Assembly (NCBI GenBank): GCA_016926875.1
Contig: JAFGNU010000065.1
Span: 1-64,000 of the forward strand
Direction of reading: 5' to 3'
DNA length: 64,000 bases
DNA from: Anaerolineae bacterium
GTDB lineage: Bacteria; Chloroflexota; Anaerolineae; Aggregatilineales; Aggregatilineaceae
The notes under the pieces are model-generated. The model worked only from the letters and a program-made list of their open reading frames with translations. It was not told the origin of the DNA and did no database searches. Every line of letters begins with the position of its first letter. Within the stretch, counting starts at the first letter, position 1. Both the position numbers and the translations under genes were made by a program. Shown here piece by piece: positions 8,501-17,633 of the stretch.

Positions 8501-8670
8501 GCCGTTTTCTTTGTCCAATCAAATACGCTGTTTTGCTCATGCCCGTTGAGCCGCCGCGCAGTCGTCCCCAGGACGTAGGGCGGCGGCATAGCGGGCGTAC
8601 ATTTTGGCGTGCTACAATCGGAGTAGTCATCTGGAATCAGAATATTCATCCTGGCCGGAGAACCGATACC

Positions 8671-11670
8671 GTGAGCTATCCAACGCAGCCCCATTACCCG
8701 CCTGAACAGCGCCCGCAACCGCCCGCCAATCGCAAGCGCCGCCCGAAGCAGCGCCAGCGAGCCAGCTATCACCCGCCGGGACCGGGCACGCCGCAGACGC
8801 CCGGTTACCCTGCCCCAGCCGTCAAGCGCTCCCGGCGGCGCAGGCGAAGCGGCTGTGCCATCGGGCCGGGCTGCATCCTGGGCTGTATGGGGTTTATTGC
8901 GGTAGCTATGCTCGGCTTTCTGATCACCGGCTGGCTGGTCTACGATCACTACAGCGACCAGTTGGAAGAACGCATCAACGACCTGGAACAACTTGCCAAC
9001 TATGAGTCGTTCGAGTCCACGATGATCTATGACCGCTACGGCAGCGAACTGTACGAAGTCTTTGGCGAGGGACGCCGCACGCGCATCTCCATCGACCAGG
9101 TGCCGCAGCACATGATCGACGCCACGATCTCGATTGAGGATGACACGTTCTACGAAAACCGGGGCGTGGACATCCCCAGCATCTTACGCGCGGCGCGGGA
9201 TTACGTGACCGAAGGCCGCGTCGTGTCCGGCGGCAGCACCATCACGCAGCAGTTGATCCGCAATGTGCTGTTTGACTACGAATACCGCACCGAGCAGTCA
9301 CTCAACCGCAAGATTGAAGAAGCGCTGCTGGCAGTGATCCTAACGCAGCGCATGAGCAAGGACGAGATACTCGAACTGTATCTCAACGAAATTTACTACG
9401 GCAACCTGGCATATGGTATCGAAGCGGCAGCGCAAGCCTATTTTGACAAACCGGCCTCAGAATTGTCGCTGGCCGAAGCCGCGCTGCTGGCCGGACTGCC
9501 GCAGGCTCCCGCCGATCTCGACCCGCTGAATCCCGATCCGGGCGTGCAACTGCGTGTCATGGAACGGCGCAGGCTGGTGCTCGACCTGATGGTGAAAGAA
9601 AACTATATCACCCAGGTCCAGGCCGACGCTGCCTATGCCGAGTCGCTGACCTACGCCAGCCCCAATATCGAACTCGACTCCGCGCCGCATTTTGTGATAT
9701 ATACGCAAACCGAGCTGGAAAACCTGCTGGTGCGTGAACTGGGTTACTCGCAGGAAGACATCAAAAAGGTGGTGGTACAGGGCGGGCTGCACGTCTATAC
9801 CACCATCGACCTGAACTACCAGCAGGTAGCCGAAACCATCGCGCAGCAGCAGGTAGCGCAGATGAGCGCCGCGCACAACATGACCAACGCCTCCGTGGTG
9901 GTGCTGCGCCCCGAAACCGGCGAAATCCTGGCGATGGTGGGCAGCATCAGCTACGGTGACGAGGCCATCGACGGCAACGTCAATATGACTATCGCCGCGC
10001 GCCAGCCCGGCAGCGCGATGAAGCCGTTCACCTATTCCGCCGCCATGGAAAAAGGCTGGTCCGCCGCCACGATCATCTGGGACACCGAGACGCACATCGG
10101 CACGCCCGGCCAGATGTACAGCCCCGTCAACTACGACGGCGCTTTTCACGGGCCGGTACGGATGCGGGATGCGCTGGCAAACTCGTACAACATTCCCGCC
10201 GTGCAAACGCTGCGCCAGATCGGGGTGGACTACCTGCTGTGGATGATGCGCCGCGTGGGTGTGACCAGCCTGAGCGATGACCCGTCGCTGTACGGGCTGT
10301 CGCTGACATTGGGCGGCGGCGAAGTCACCCCGCTGGAACTGACCAACGCCTACGCTGCGCTGGCGAACGGTGGTATTTACGTGCCGAGCACGCCGATCCG
10401 GTGCGTCACCAATTCAAAGGGCGACATCCTGTTTGAATACGAGCGCGGCTGCCCTGCCGGAACGCAGTTAACCGACAAGTCCAAGAGCGTCAACGCGACC
10501 GGGCAGCAGGTGATCGATCCGCGCATCGCGTTTGTGATCAGCGACATCCTGGCCGACAATACCTCTCGTTCCACGGCGATGGGATCGAACAGCCCGCTGT
10601 ATACGCCCGGCCTGCCGACCTCGGTCAAGACCGGCACGACCAACGACTTCCGCGATAACTGGACGGTGGGCTTTACGCGCAACATCGCGGTTGGCGTGTG
10701 GGCGGGCAACACCGATAACACGCCAATGCAGAATGTGTCCGGTCTGCAAGGGGCCGCGCCGATCTGGAACAGCGTGATAACCGGCATCTACGGCAACCCG
10801 GCACTGCTGGATGTCTTGGGCGCGCGCCCGCCGGATGATGCCCACCTGCAAGCGCCCGCCGGGCTGAGCCGCCGCCAGGTGTGCAGCGTTGCCTATACCG
10901 CGCTCAAAGACCCGGCTACAAGCTGCCCGCCCGGCCCGACCGAGTGGTTCCTGGACAGCCCTGCCGCCATCCCGGATGGCAGCGGCCAGATGGTCGCGCC
11001 TGCGCCCAGCCCGGTCCCGCAGCCGAGCCAGAGCGCCTACGGCCCGCAGCCGGTCGAAGTGGAACCGGGCGTGATCCGTGTGGCCGTGTACCCGGTCGCG
11101 CCGGAGATCGCCAACGCCGTTGCAGCGCTGGACACGTCCGGGCATACGGTGCCGCCGCGCTACTGCCAGGTGCCGGTCGAGGTGATCGGCTCGGTGCCGG
11201 GCGTGCAGGACCAGTTTTTCCTCGCCCCGCCGCCGGTGGACGACGACGCGTTCTATGCGCGCCGTTGGGCGCAGGCCGCCGGGGTAGCGATCCTGCCGCA
11301 GTTCGCGTGTAATGAGCAGATGCTCCAGGCAGGGGCGTCCGCCGGGGGCGATCCGACCGTGATCGCCAGCATCGCAGCCCCCGCGCCGGGCGCGGTGATC
11401 ACGACGGCGCAGCAGTTGGACATCGTCGGCAGCGCGTCGTACACATCCAACCAGGCGATCCATTACATGGTGCAGATCAAGGGCGGTCCCTGGCCGGATT
11501 ACGTGGTGGTGCATGACGTTCATCCCAACCCGGTCACCAACGGCCTGCTGGAGTCGATCCCGGCAGGTGACCTGCTGCCCGCCGACTACATGATCCGCGT
11601 GATCGTGGTCGGACTGGATGCCAATTGGCTGAAGGTGTCGAACGAGATACCGTTTACCGTGACCGGGTAG
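8671..11670 (+). CDS. Class A penicillin-binding protein (transglycosylase/transpeptidase)
   Basis: A 999-residue protein. I chose the GTG at 8671, with CGGAGA upstream; a TACAAT box is at 8613-8618. A basic Pro-rich cytoplasmic tail of about 65 residues leads to a membrane helix at about 75-95. The GT51 domain carries EDDTFYENRGVD and GGSTITQQLIRN. The transpeptidase domain carries SAMK (near 447), SYN (near 504) and KTGTT (near 653). It polymerises and crosslinks peptidoglycan outside the membrane. A C-terminal extension of over 250 residues, Pro-rich and ending in an Ig-like fold (APGAVITTAQQLDIVGSA), goes beyond the usual PBP1a length. Monocistronic, with a strong terminator. Confidence 0.95.
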   Translation: MSYPTQPHYPPEQRPQPPANRKRRPKQRQRASYHPPGPGTPQTPGYPAPAVKRSRRRRRSGCAIGPGCILGCMGFIAVAMLGFLITGWLVYDHYSDQLEERINDLEQLANYESFESTMIYDRYGSELYEVFGEGRRTRISIDQVPQHMIDATISIEDDTFYENRGVDIPSILRAARDYVTEGRVVSGGSTITQQLIRNVLFDYEYRTEQSLNRKIEEALLAVILTQRMSKDEILELYLNEIYYGNLAYGIEAAAQAYFDKPASELSLAEAALLAGLPQAPADLDPLNPDPGVQLRVMERRRLVLDLMVKENYITQVQADAAYAESLTYASPNIELDSAPHFVIYTQTELENLLVRELGYSQEDIKKVVVQGGLHVYTTIDLNYQQVAETIAQQQVAQMSAAHNMTNASVVVLRPETGEILAMVGSISYGDEAIDGNVNMTIAARQPGSAMKPFTYSAAMEKGWSAATIIWDTETHIGTPGQMYSPVNYDGAFHGPVRMRDALANSYNIPAVQTLRQIGVDYLLWMMRRVGVTSLSDDPSLYGLSLTLGGGEVTPLELTNAYAALANGGIYVPSTPIRCVTNSKGDILFEYERGCPAGTQLTDKSKSVNATGQQVIDPRIAFVISDILADNTSRSTAMGSNSPLYTPGLPTSVKTGTTNDFRDNWTVGFTRNIAVGVWAGNTDNTPMQNVSGLQGAAPIWNSVITGIYGNPALLDVLGARPPDDAHLQAPAGLSRRQVCSVAYTALKDPATSCPPGPTEWFLDSPAAIPDGSGQMVAPAPSPVPQPSQSAYGPQPVEVEPGVIRVAVYPVAPEIANAVAALDTSGHTVPPRYCQVPVEVIGSVPGVQDQFFLAPPPVDDDAFYARRWAQAAGVAILPQFACNEQMLQAGASAGGDPTVIASIAAPAPGAVITTAQQLDIVGSASYTSNQAIHYMVQIKGGPWPDYVVVHDVHPNPVTNGLLESIPAGDLLPADYMIRVIVVGLDANWLKVSNEIPFTVTG

Positions 11671-11695
11671 TGCTGCGTTTTCTTCATATGCCCAG

Positions 11696-11730
11696 GCGGG
11701 CGATTCCGGCGTGGAATCGCCCGCTTTTGT
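11696..11730 (+). terminator. Strong intrinsic terminator after the PBP gene
   Basis: A perfect 12-base-pair stem: 11696-11707 with 11713-11724, loop GGCGT, followed by TTTTGT. Confidence 0.9.
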
Positions 11731-11742
11731 GTGCTGCGCCAG

Positions 11743-11770
11743 TTGCACGCGGGCACCAAACGCCTATGCT
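11743..11770 (+). promoter_or_regulatory. Promoter of the SUMF1-SH3 gene
   Basis: TTGCAC (11743-11748), a 16-base spacer and TATGCT (11765-11770), about 43 bases before the start codon. Confidence 0.6.
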
Positions 11771-11813
11771 AGTATTCAGAAGCATATCCAATCAGGGGAA
11801 AAGAGGAATCGCC

Positions 11814-12962
11814 ATGTTCAAAGGTTTAGCTTCACGGTTGGGGATGTTGTGTCTGGTGATCATGTTGCTCAGTCCTGCGCCCGGCAGTGCGGCGCAGCCC
11901 GCCGTCGATATGATATACGTCGAAGCCGGGACCTTCAGCATGGGCAGCACGACCGCCGAGTTTAACGAAGCGGTCCGCCTGTGCCAGCAGGCCAAAGTAG
12001 AAGACTGCGCCGGGTATTTTGAGGACGAACTACCCGCGCACCAGGTATATACCGACGCGTTTTATATCGATATGTACGAAGTCACAAACGCAGACTATGC
12101 CGCCTGCGTGGCCGCCGGGGTCTGCGATCCGCCGTATGATTTCTCCGCTTATGGCTACCCGTCCTACTATACCAATCTCGCGTTCAGCAATTTTCCGGTG
12201 ATTCACGTCACCTGGTTTGATGCCGTCGATTACTGCACCTGGCGCGGCAAGCGCCTGCCAACCGAGGCGGAATGGGAAAAAGCCGCCCGCTGGAATCCAC
12301 TCACCGGGACGGTGACGGTCTGGCCCTGGGGCAGCAGCATCGACGGCACGCGCCTGAACCTGTGTGACGAGTCGTGCGACTTTTCCGGGCGCTACCCGGT
12401 GGACGACGGCTACGCCAACATTGCGCCGGTCGGCAGCTATCCCAACGGGGCGAGCCATGTCGGCGCGTATGACATGGCGGGCAATGTGTGGGAATGGGTG
12501 GCCGATTATTACGACGCCGACTATTACGCCTACAGCCCGCTCAATAACCCGACCGGGCCAACAACCGGCACCAGCCGCATCCGGCGCGGCGGCGCGTATA
12601 ACAACCCGGCGGCCTTCACCCGCAGCGCCAACCGCAAAGATGAAGACCCGTACACCCACGACAGCCAGTTGGGCATCCGCTGCGCGCTCAGCGCCGATAC
12701 CGGCACGTCCGGCGGCGGGGGTACGCTGCGCATCGGCGGGCAGGCGACGGTGCACGTGATCAACGATACGCTGTCGCTGCGCACCGGGCCGGGCACGTCG
12801 TATGCCGAGATCGAAAGACTGCCGAACGGGACCATCGTGTCGATCCTGGATGGGCCGCAGGCAGGCGGGGCGTATACGTGGTGGTATATCCGCGCGCCCA
12901 GCGGCAACCAGGGCTGGGCGGTGGAATATGCCGATAATATCCAGACGCTGATCCCGCGTTAG
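11814..12962 (+). CDS. Secreted SUMF1/FGE-like protein with C-terminal SH3b domain
   Basis: A 382-residue protein; the ATG at 11814 follows AAGAGGA. A signal peptide of about 29 residues ends near GSAAQPA. The formylglycine-generating-enzyme-like fold runs to about residue 300 and shows VEAGTFSMGS, the D...YEVTNADYAACV segment, RLPTEAEWEKAAR, DMAGNVWEWVADYYD and RRGGAY. These are family landmarks. The extracellular SH3b domain occupies about 312-382 (SLRTGPGTSYAEI). SUMF1-like proteins include true FGE and many proteins of other function, so the activity here is open. SH3b domains often bind cell wall, which would place it at the envelope. Confidence 0.88.
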   Translation: MFKGLASRLGMLCLVIMLLSPAPGSAAQPAVDMIYVEAGTFSMGSTTAEFNEAVRLCQQAKVEDCAGYFEDELPAHQVYTDAFYIDMYEVTNADYAACVAAGVCDPPYDFSAYGYPSYYTNLAFSNFPVIHVTWFDAVDYCTWRGKRLPTEAEWEKAARWNPLTGTVTVWPWGSSIDGTRLNLCDESCDFSGRYPVDDGYANIAPVGSYPNGASHVGAYDMAGNVWEWVADYYDADYYAYSPLNNPTGPTTGTSRIRRGGAYNNPAAFTRSANRKDEDPYTHDSQLGIRCALSADTGTSGGGGTLRIGGQATVHVINDTLSLRTGPGTSYAEIERLPNGTIVSILDGPQAGGAYTWWYIRAPSGNQGWAVEYADNIQTLIPR

Positions 12963-12992
12963 CGTTGCATTCCAAAAGGAGAAAAAATACCT

Positions 12993-14498
12993 GTGGAAGA
13001 TAAATATAACGACCTGAAAACACGCCTGATCGAAGTCAACGATCTGAACGCCGCCGCCGCCCTGCTCTATTGGGACCAGTCCACGCACATGCCGCCCGGC
13101 GGGGCAGCAGCCCGTGCGCGCCAGATGGCCACACTGGAACGGCTGGCGCACGAAAAATTCACCGATCCGGCCATTGGCAGGCTGCTCGACGAACTGGAAC
13201 CACACGCCGAGAGCCTGCCCTATGAGTCGGATGAAGCCAGCCTGGTCCGCATCACGCGCCGCTTTTATGACCGTGAAACGTGCGTCCCGGCGGAGTTCAC
13301 CGCCCGGCTCGCCAGTCACAGCGCCGAGTGTTACCAGGTCTGGGCCGCAGCCCGCCCGGCGAATGACTTCGCCCGCGTCCGGCCCTACCTGGAAAAAACG
13401 CTCGACCTGAGCCGCGAACTGGCGGACTTCTTCCCCGGCTACGATCACATGGCCGACCCGCTGATCGACTACCGCGACTACGGCATGAAAGCTGAAGCGA
13501 TCAGTGCCATCTTCGCCGACCTGCGCGCCGAGTTGGTGCCCATCGTCCAGGCGATCACAGCCCAGCCGCCCGCCGATGACGCCTGCCTGCACAAATCCTA
13601 CCCGGAAGCGGACCAGATCGCCTTTGGGTTGGACATCGCGCGGCGCTTCGGCTATGACTTTGAGCGCGGGCGGCAGGACAAAACGCCCCACCCCTACACC
13701 ATCAAGTTCTCGCTGGGGGATGTGCGCATCACCACCCGCGTGAAAGAGCGCGACCTGAAAGAAGCGCTGTTCAGCACGCTGCACGAAGCCGGTCACGCGC
13801 TGTACGAGCAGGGCATCAAGATGGACTACGAGGGCACGCTGCTGGCGCGTGGCACGTCATCCGGCGTGCACGAAAGCCAGTCGCGCCTGTGGGAAAACAT
13901 TGTGGGACGCAGCCGGGGCTTTTGGGAGCATTTCTATCCTAAACTGCAAGCGGCCTTTCCCGGCCAGCTTAACGGGGTGTCGCTCGATACGTTCTACCGT
14001 GCGATCAACCGGGTGGAAAAATCGCTGATCCGCACCGACGCCGACGAGGTCACGTATAACCTGCATGTCATGCTGCGCTTTGACTTTGAACTGGCGCTGC
14101 TGGAAGGGCGGCTGGCGGTGGCCGACCTGCCGGACGCCTGGCGCGCGCGCTTCGAGGAAGATTTTGGCCTGACGCCGCCCGACGACAGCGACGGCGTGCT
14201 GCAAGATATGCACTGGTTCGCCGGGATGATCGGCGGGCAGTTCCAGGGCTACACGCTGGGCAACATCCTGAGCGCGCAGTACTATGATGCGGCGTTACAG
14301 GCACACCCGTCCATCCCTGACGAGATCGAGCGCGGCGAATTTGGGACGCTGCACGGCTGGCTGAAGGACACCATCTACCGGCACGGGCGCAAGTTCACCG
14401 CCGCCGAGCTGACCGAGCGCATCACCGGCGGCCCGCTGCGCATCGAGCCGTATATCCGCTACCTGCGCACCAAGTATGGCGCGCTGTACGATCTGTAG
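12993..14498 (+). CDS. M32 family carboxypeptidase (carboxypeptidase Taq type)
   Basis: A 501-residue protein, the typical length of the family, starting at a GTG with AAAAGGAG upstream. The zinc motif HEAGH (in LHEAGHALYEQG) is near residue 264, and GTSSGVHESQSRLWEN holds the downstream ligand Glu. DPFT-like and IRTDADEVTYNLH segments, also typical, are present. It is a cytoplasmic metallocarboxypeptidase that trims C-terminal residues of peptides. The gene follows the SUMF1 gene by 30 bases and may be cotranscribed. Confidence 0.95.
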   Translation: MEDKYNDLKTRLIEVNDLNAAAALLYWDQSTHMPPGGAAARARQMATLERLAHEKFTDPAIGRLLDELEPHAESLPYESDEASLVRITRRFYDRETCVPAEFTARLASHSAECYQVWAAARPANDFARVRPYLEKTLDLSRELADFFPGYDHMADPLIDYRDYGMKAEAISAIFADLRAELVPIVQAITAQPPADDACLHKSYPEADQIAFGLDIARRFGYDFERGRQDKTPHPYTIKFSLGDVRITTRVKERDLKEALFSTLHEAGHALYEQGIKMDYEGTLLARGTSSGVHESQSRLWENIVGRSRGFWEHFYPKLQAAFPGQLNGVSLDTFYRAINRVEKSLIRTDADEVTYNLHVMLRFDFELALLEGRLAVADLPDAWRARFEEDFGLTPPDDSDGVLQDMHWFAGMIGGQFQGYTLGNILSAQYYDAALQAHPSIPDEIERGEFGTLHGWLKDTIYRHGRKFTAAELTERITGGPLRIEPYIRYLRTKYGALYDL

Positions 14499-14508
14499 CG
14501 GTTGTGGG

Positions 14509-14589
14509 GTACATCCCAGATTCGGGGCAGGACGTTACTCGTAGAGGCCGAGCTTGCTCTGCCCTGGGCGATGGAAGCATCGCCCCTAC
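14509..14589 (-). repeat. Dispersed double-hairpin repeat, copy 1
   Basis: On the minus strand the core (14589-14541) begins GTAGGGGCG and ends CCTCTACGAG. It carries a first hairpin GCGATG-CTTC-CATCGC, the invariant CCCAGGGCAGAGCAAGC, and a second hairpin. Similarity with copy 3 continues past the core, through AGTAACG and GAATC-GG to ATGTAC, to about 14509. The other copies are at 17555 and 23402. Confidence 0.75.
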
Positions 14590-14634
14590 AAAAGCAGGTT
14601 TCGCCCCAAAAACGAGATACACACGTGGGTGTTG

Positions 14635-14664
14635 TTGTCGCCTGACAGCGACCGGTGATATAGT
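14635..14664 (+). promoter_or_regulatory. Promoter of the DHOD-like gene
   Basis: TTGTCG (14635-14640), an 18-base spacer and TATAGT (14659-14664), 40 bases before the ATG at 14704. Confidence 0.55.
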
Positions 14665-14703
14665 CTGAATGCGTGACGGGTATCAACTGTTTAAGGAGAA
14701 ACG

Positions 14704-15693
14704 ATGGCTAATCTTTCAACCAAGTATATGGGGATAACGCTTAAAAACCCGCTGATCGTGGCTGCCAGCTCGATCTCGAATTATGTGGATAAAATCGAAA
14801 AAGCCGAGGCGCTGGGCGCGGGCGCGCTGGTCATTCGCTCGCTGTTTGAGGAACAGATTCAGCACGACGCCATGACGATGCAGGACTTTTTGGAACGCGC
14901 CGCGAATATCTCGCCGGAGATTCAATCGTCCTTCTACCCGCCGGTTGAGCACGGCGGCCCCCGCGAGCACCTGATGTGGGTCGAAAAATCGCGCCGGGCG
15001 GTCAGTATGCCGATCTTCGCCAGCCTGAACGCCGTCAATCCCGGCACCTGGATAGAATATGCCAAGCAGCTTGAAGAAACTGGCATCGACGGGCTGGAGA
15101 TCAACTATTACATGCTCGCCACCGACCCCGACATCCCCGGCAGCGAGATCGTCAAGGCGCTGGTGGAGATTGTAGCCCAGGTCAAGGACACAGTCTCGAT
15201 TCCGGTCGCGGTCAAGCTCAGCCCGTTCTACACCTCGACGGCCTACGTGATCGCCCAGCTTGAAAAAGCCGGGGCGGACGCGGTCGTGATGTTTAACCGC
15301 TTCTTGCAGCCGGACATCGACGTTGAAGCAGAAGCGCTCAGCAACACGATGGCCTACAGCACCCCCGCCGAGATGAAGCTGCCGCTGCGCTGGGTCGCGC
15401 TGATGTACGGGCGCACTAAGCTGGATATGGCGCTCAATACCGGCGTGCATACCGGCAAAGACATCGCCAAGGCCGTGCTGGCGGGTGCGTCGGCGGTGCA
15501 GGTGGCCTCCGCGCTGATGCAAAACGGCCTGCCCTACATTTCGACGATGCTGATGGAACTGCAAGGCTGGATGGACGAAAAAGGTTACGATACGCTGGAC
15601 GACTTCCGGGGCAAGGTCAGCCAGAAAAACATCGACGACCCGTTCGGCTTTGAGCGGGCGCAGTATATGGCGCTGCTCATGTCGCAGCAGTAG
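14704..15693 (+). CDS. Dihydroorotate dehydrogenase-like flavoprotein
   Basis: A 329-residue TIM-barrel protein, starting at an ATG with AAGGAG upstream. It shows the DHOD-type N terminus (TKYMGITLKNPLIVAASS), a phosphate-binding end (VQVASALMQNG) and KLSPF in the middle of the barrel. In place of the pyrimidine-pathway context there are no pyr genes nearby. The active-site loop that carries Cys or Ser in classical PyrD is not obvious, and NAVNPGTWIEYAKQLEETGIDGLE is closer to the PreA/DHOD-like group. An FMN-dependent oxidoreductase of unknown substrate is the safe call. Confidence 0.85.
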   Translation: MANLSTKYMGITLKNPLIVAASSISNYVDKIEKAEALGAGALVIRSLFEEQIQHDAMTMQDFLERAANISPEIQSSFYPPVEHGGPREHLMWVEKSRRAVSMPIFASLNAVNPGTWIEYAKQLEETGIDGLEINYYMLATDPDIPGSEIVKALVEIVAQVKDTVSIPVAVKLSPFYTSTAYVIAQLEKAGADAVVMFNRFLQPDIDVEAEALSNTMAYSTPAEMKLPLRWVALMYGRTKLDMALNTGVHTGKDIAKAVLAGASAVQVASALMQNGLPYISTMLMELQGWMDEKGYDTLDDFRGKVSQKNIDDPFGFERAQYMALLMSQQ

Positions 15694-15739
15694 CGCTTAC
15701 CGGGTAAAAACCGGCTTGCAACAGCCCACATCACACGTT

Positions 15740-15768
15740 ACAGGGGTCGGCGAACCGGCCCCTGTTTG
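15740..15768. terminator. Terminator between convergent genes
   Basis: ACAGGGG (15740-15746) pairs with CCCCTGT (15759-15765), with inner CGG/CCG pairing, followed by TTTG. It sits between the DHOD-like gene (plus) and the aldo/keto reductase gene (minus). Confidence 0.75.
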
Positions 15769-15781
15769 CGTCAGTTGTGCG

Positions 15782-16900
15782 TCAGCCCTCGGAAAACAGC
15801 CCCCAAATTACATCCGCATCGACGGGTCTGATCCCCGCCAGCGCGAGATTTTCTTCGACATGCTCGACCCGGTTGGTGCCAACCAGCGCGCACGTCACGC
15901 CGGGCGTCGAGCGGGCGAACTGGATCGCTCGTTGGGCGTCGGTCTGCGCCTGGGGGAAATACGGGGCCAGATCGGCCATGAACGGCGCGGCCAGCACCCC
16001 CTGCTTGAGCGCCGCGCTGGTGATCACCGCCAGGCCGAGCGTTTCAGCCGCCCCGGTCGCGCTCAGAAACTCCTCGCCTACCTGCTGGTTGGTCAGCGCA
16101 AAGGCTTCGGTCATGACCAGGTTGTAGGGCATCTGCACGTAGCGGAAATGGTTCGCGTCCCCGGCCACCTGGAACGCCAGCCCTACCAGTTCGGTCAGCG
16201 AAACGTAATCCGGCGCATCAGGCGGGCAGCGGTAGGCAGTCCAGGTCGCCGTGCCATAGGCGGCAATTTCTCCGCGCGTCACGGCATCTTCCAGCGTTTC
16301 GAACGCGTCCAGCATCCGGGCGCGGAACGTTTCGCGCGTGTTGCTGATGCGCTGCGTTTCCGGGTTGTGCAGGTAGTAGATGTCGATGGTATCCACGCCC
16401 AGGTTGCGGCGGCTGCGCGCGATCATGGCATCCAAAAAATCCGGCGCCAGGCAGTGCTGGTAGTTGGCTGCAAAATCGTTCGGGTGCGCCAGCCCGGACG
16501 CGATGTATGTCTCGTATATCCACTTGCGCGGATCGGCGGGCGGCGTCCCGTCAAACGGCACAAAACCGCCTTTGGTCGCGATCACAACCTCTTCACGCCG
16601 GACGTTGCCGCGCTCAACGGCTGCCCGGAGCGCCTGCCCAACAGCGCGCTCGCTGCGCTGGCAGCGATAGTTGACCGCCGTGTCGAGGTGGTTGCAGCCC
16701 AGGGCCAGCGCGCGTCCCACCGCGGCCCGGTAAGCGGCGTCGGTCGCGTCATCCGGCTCGCCCAGGTACGTGCCCAGGCCGATAGACGAGACGCTCAGCC
16801 CGGTCGTTGTCTGCCGGAAGTGCTCCGGCACGCAACGATCACCCAGGCGATCGGCATAGGCGCGCGTGGCATCCGGGGTAGCGCGTCCGTGCAGGGTCAT
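15782..16900 (-). CDS. Aldo/keto reductase
   Basis: A 372-residue TIM-barrel oxidoreductase. The ATG at 16900 follows AAAGGAACC. The N terminus has SSIGLGTYLGEPD, then HLDTAVNYR with the catalytic Asp and Tyr, and ATKGGF with the catalytic Lys, followed by IYYLHNPE with the His. These make the AKR tetrad, so it should be an active NAD(P)H-dependent carbonyl reductase. The substrate is unknown. It begins 20 bases after rfbC on the same strand and is probably cotranscribed. The C terminus (VTCALVGTNRVEHVEENLAL) is typical. Confidence 0.92.
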   Translation of the reverse strand: MTLHGRATPDATRAYADRLGDRCVPEHFRQTTTGLSVSSIGLGTYLGEPDDATDAAYRAAVGRALALGCNHLDTAVNYRCQRSERAVGQALRAAVERGNVRREEVVIATKGGFVPFDGTPPADPRKWIYETYIASGLAHPNDFAANYQHCLAPDFLDAMIARSRRNLGVDTIDIYYLHNPETQRISNTRETFRARMLDAFETLEDAVTRGEIAAYGTATWTAYRCPPDAPDYVSLTELVGLAFQVAGDANHFRYVQMPYNLVMTEAFALTNQQVGEEFLSATGAAETLGLAVITSAALKQGVLAAPFMADLAPYFPQAQTDAQRAIQFARSTPGVTCALVGTNRVEHVEENLALAGIRPVDADVIWGLFSEG

Positions 16901-16919
16901 ATGTGGTTCCTTTGATCCA

Positions 16920-17492
16920 TCAGGGCGAATAGGCAAGCTGATCCGCCCCATCCGAGGCCAGCCAGCCGGACAGCGTCATCGCGTGGCGGTCTTTATCGGA
17001 CATGATCGGGTCGGATATGGGCCATTCGATGCCGATGTCGGGATCATCCCAGCGGATGCTGCCCTCGCCTGCCGGGTTGTAATGGTTGGTACACTTGTAT
17101 TGCAATTCAGCCCAGTCAGACAACGTGCAAAAGCCGCGCGCAAAACCTGCGGGTGCCCATACCTGGCGCTGGTTCTCGGCGGAAACTTCCAGGCCAAACC
17201 ACTGCCCGATTGTTGGTGATCCCCGGCGAATGTCCACCGCCACCAGGAACACCGAGCCGACCGTCACGCGCATCAGCTTGGCGATGGGCGGCTCCCACTG
17301 GAAGTGCAGGCCGCGTATCACACCGCGCCTTGAGCGCGAGTGGTTGTCCTGCACAAACTCATCGGCGATGCCAAAACCGGCGAACACGTCTTTACGATAC
17401 GCTTCCAGAAAATATCCGCGATGATCCTCAAACACCCTGGGTACAATGACTTTGATCGCGCCGAGATGTTCGCCTTCGATAGTAAATGGCAC
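16920..17492 (-). CDS. rfbC: dTDP-4-dehydrorhamnose 3,5-epimerase-like protein
   Basis: A 190-residue protein starting at a GTG, with AAAGGG upstream. RmlC cupin signature: FEDHRGYFLEAYRKD, then VQDNHSRSRRGVIRGLHFQ with the catalytic His, AVDIRRGSPTIGQW, and PAGFARGFCTLSDWAELQYKC. In the rhamnose pathway it epimerises C3 and C5 of dTDP-4-keto-6-deoxyglucose. No rmlA, rmlB or rmlD is in the window, so the partners must be elsewhere, or the enzyme acts on another dTDP-sugar. It is paired with the aldo/keto reductase gene downstream. Confidence 0.9.
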   Translation of the reverse strand: MPFTIEGEHLGAIKVIVPRVFEDHRGYFLEAYRKDVFAGFGIADEFVQDNHSRSRRGVIRGLHFQWEPPIAKLMRVTVGSVFLVAVDIRRGSPTIGQWFGLEVSAENQRQVWAPAGFARGFCTLSDWAELQYKCTNHYNPAGEGSIRWDDPDIGIEWPISDPIMSDKDRHAMTLSGWLASDGADQLAYSP

Positions 17493-17554
17493 GTTGCTAT
17501 ACCCTTTCGGTGTGCGTTTATGGAGTACACAGTTAGAACTCGCACAACGATCCT

Positions 17555-17603
17555 GTAGGGGCGTAGCTTGCTGCGCCCAGGGCAGAGCAAGCTCTGCCCC
17601 TAC
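17555..17603 (+). repeat. Dispersed double-hairpin repeat, copy 2
   Basis: It starts GTAGGGGCG, has a first hairpin CGTAGCTTGCTGCG, the invariant CCCAGGGCAGAGCAAGC, then CTCTGCCCCTAC. The second hairpin GGGCAGAG-CAAG-CTCTGCCC is perfect in this copy. The similarity stops at the core edge on both sides. It lies between the dpaL gene end and the rfbC start. Confidence 0.75.
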
Positions 17604-17633
17604 ACACTATGCGAGTTTGGATCGGTTTCTCCA

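Noticed and set aside
12030-13796. 588-codon open frame on the minus strand
   Set aside because: It is a shadow of the SUMF1 and M32 genes, both with strong motifs; high GC keeps the opposite frame open.
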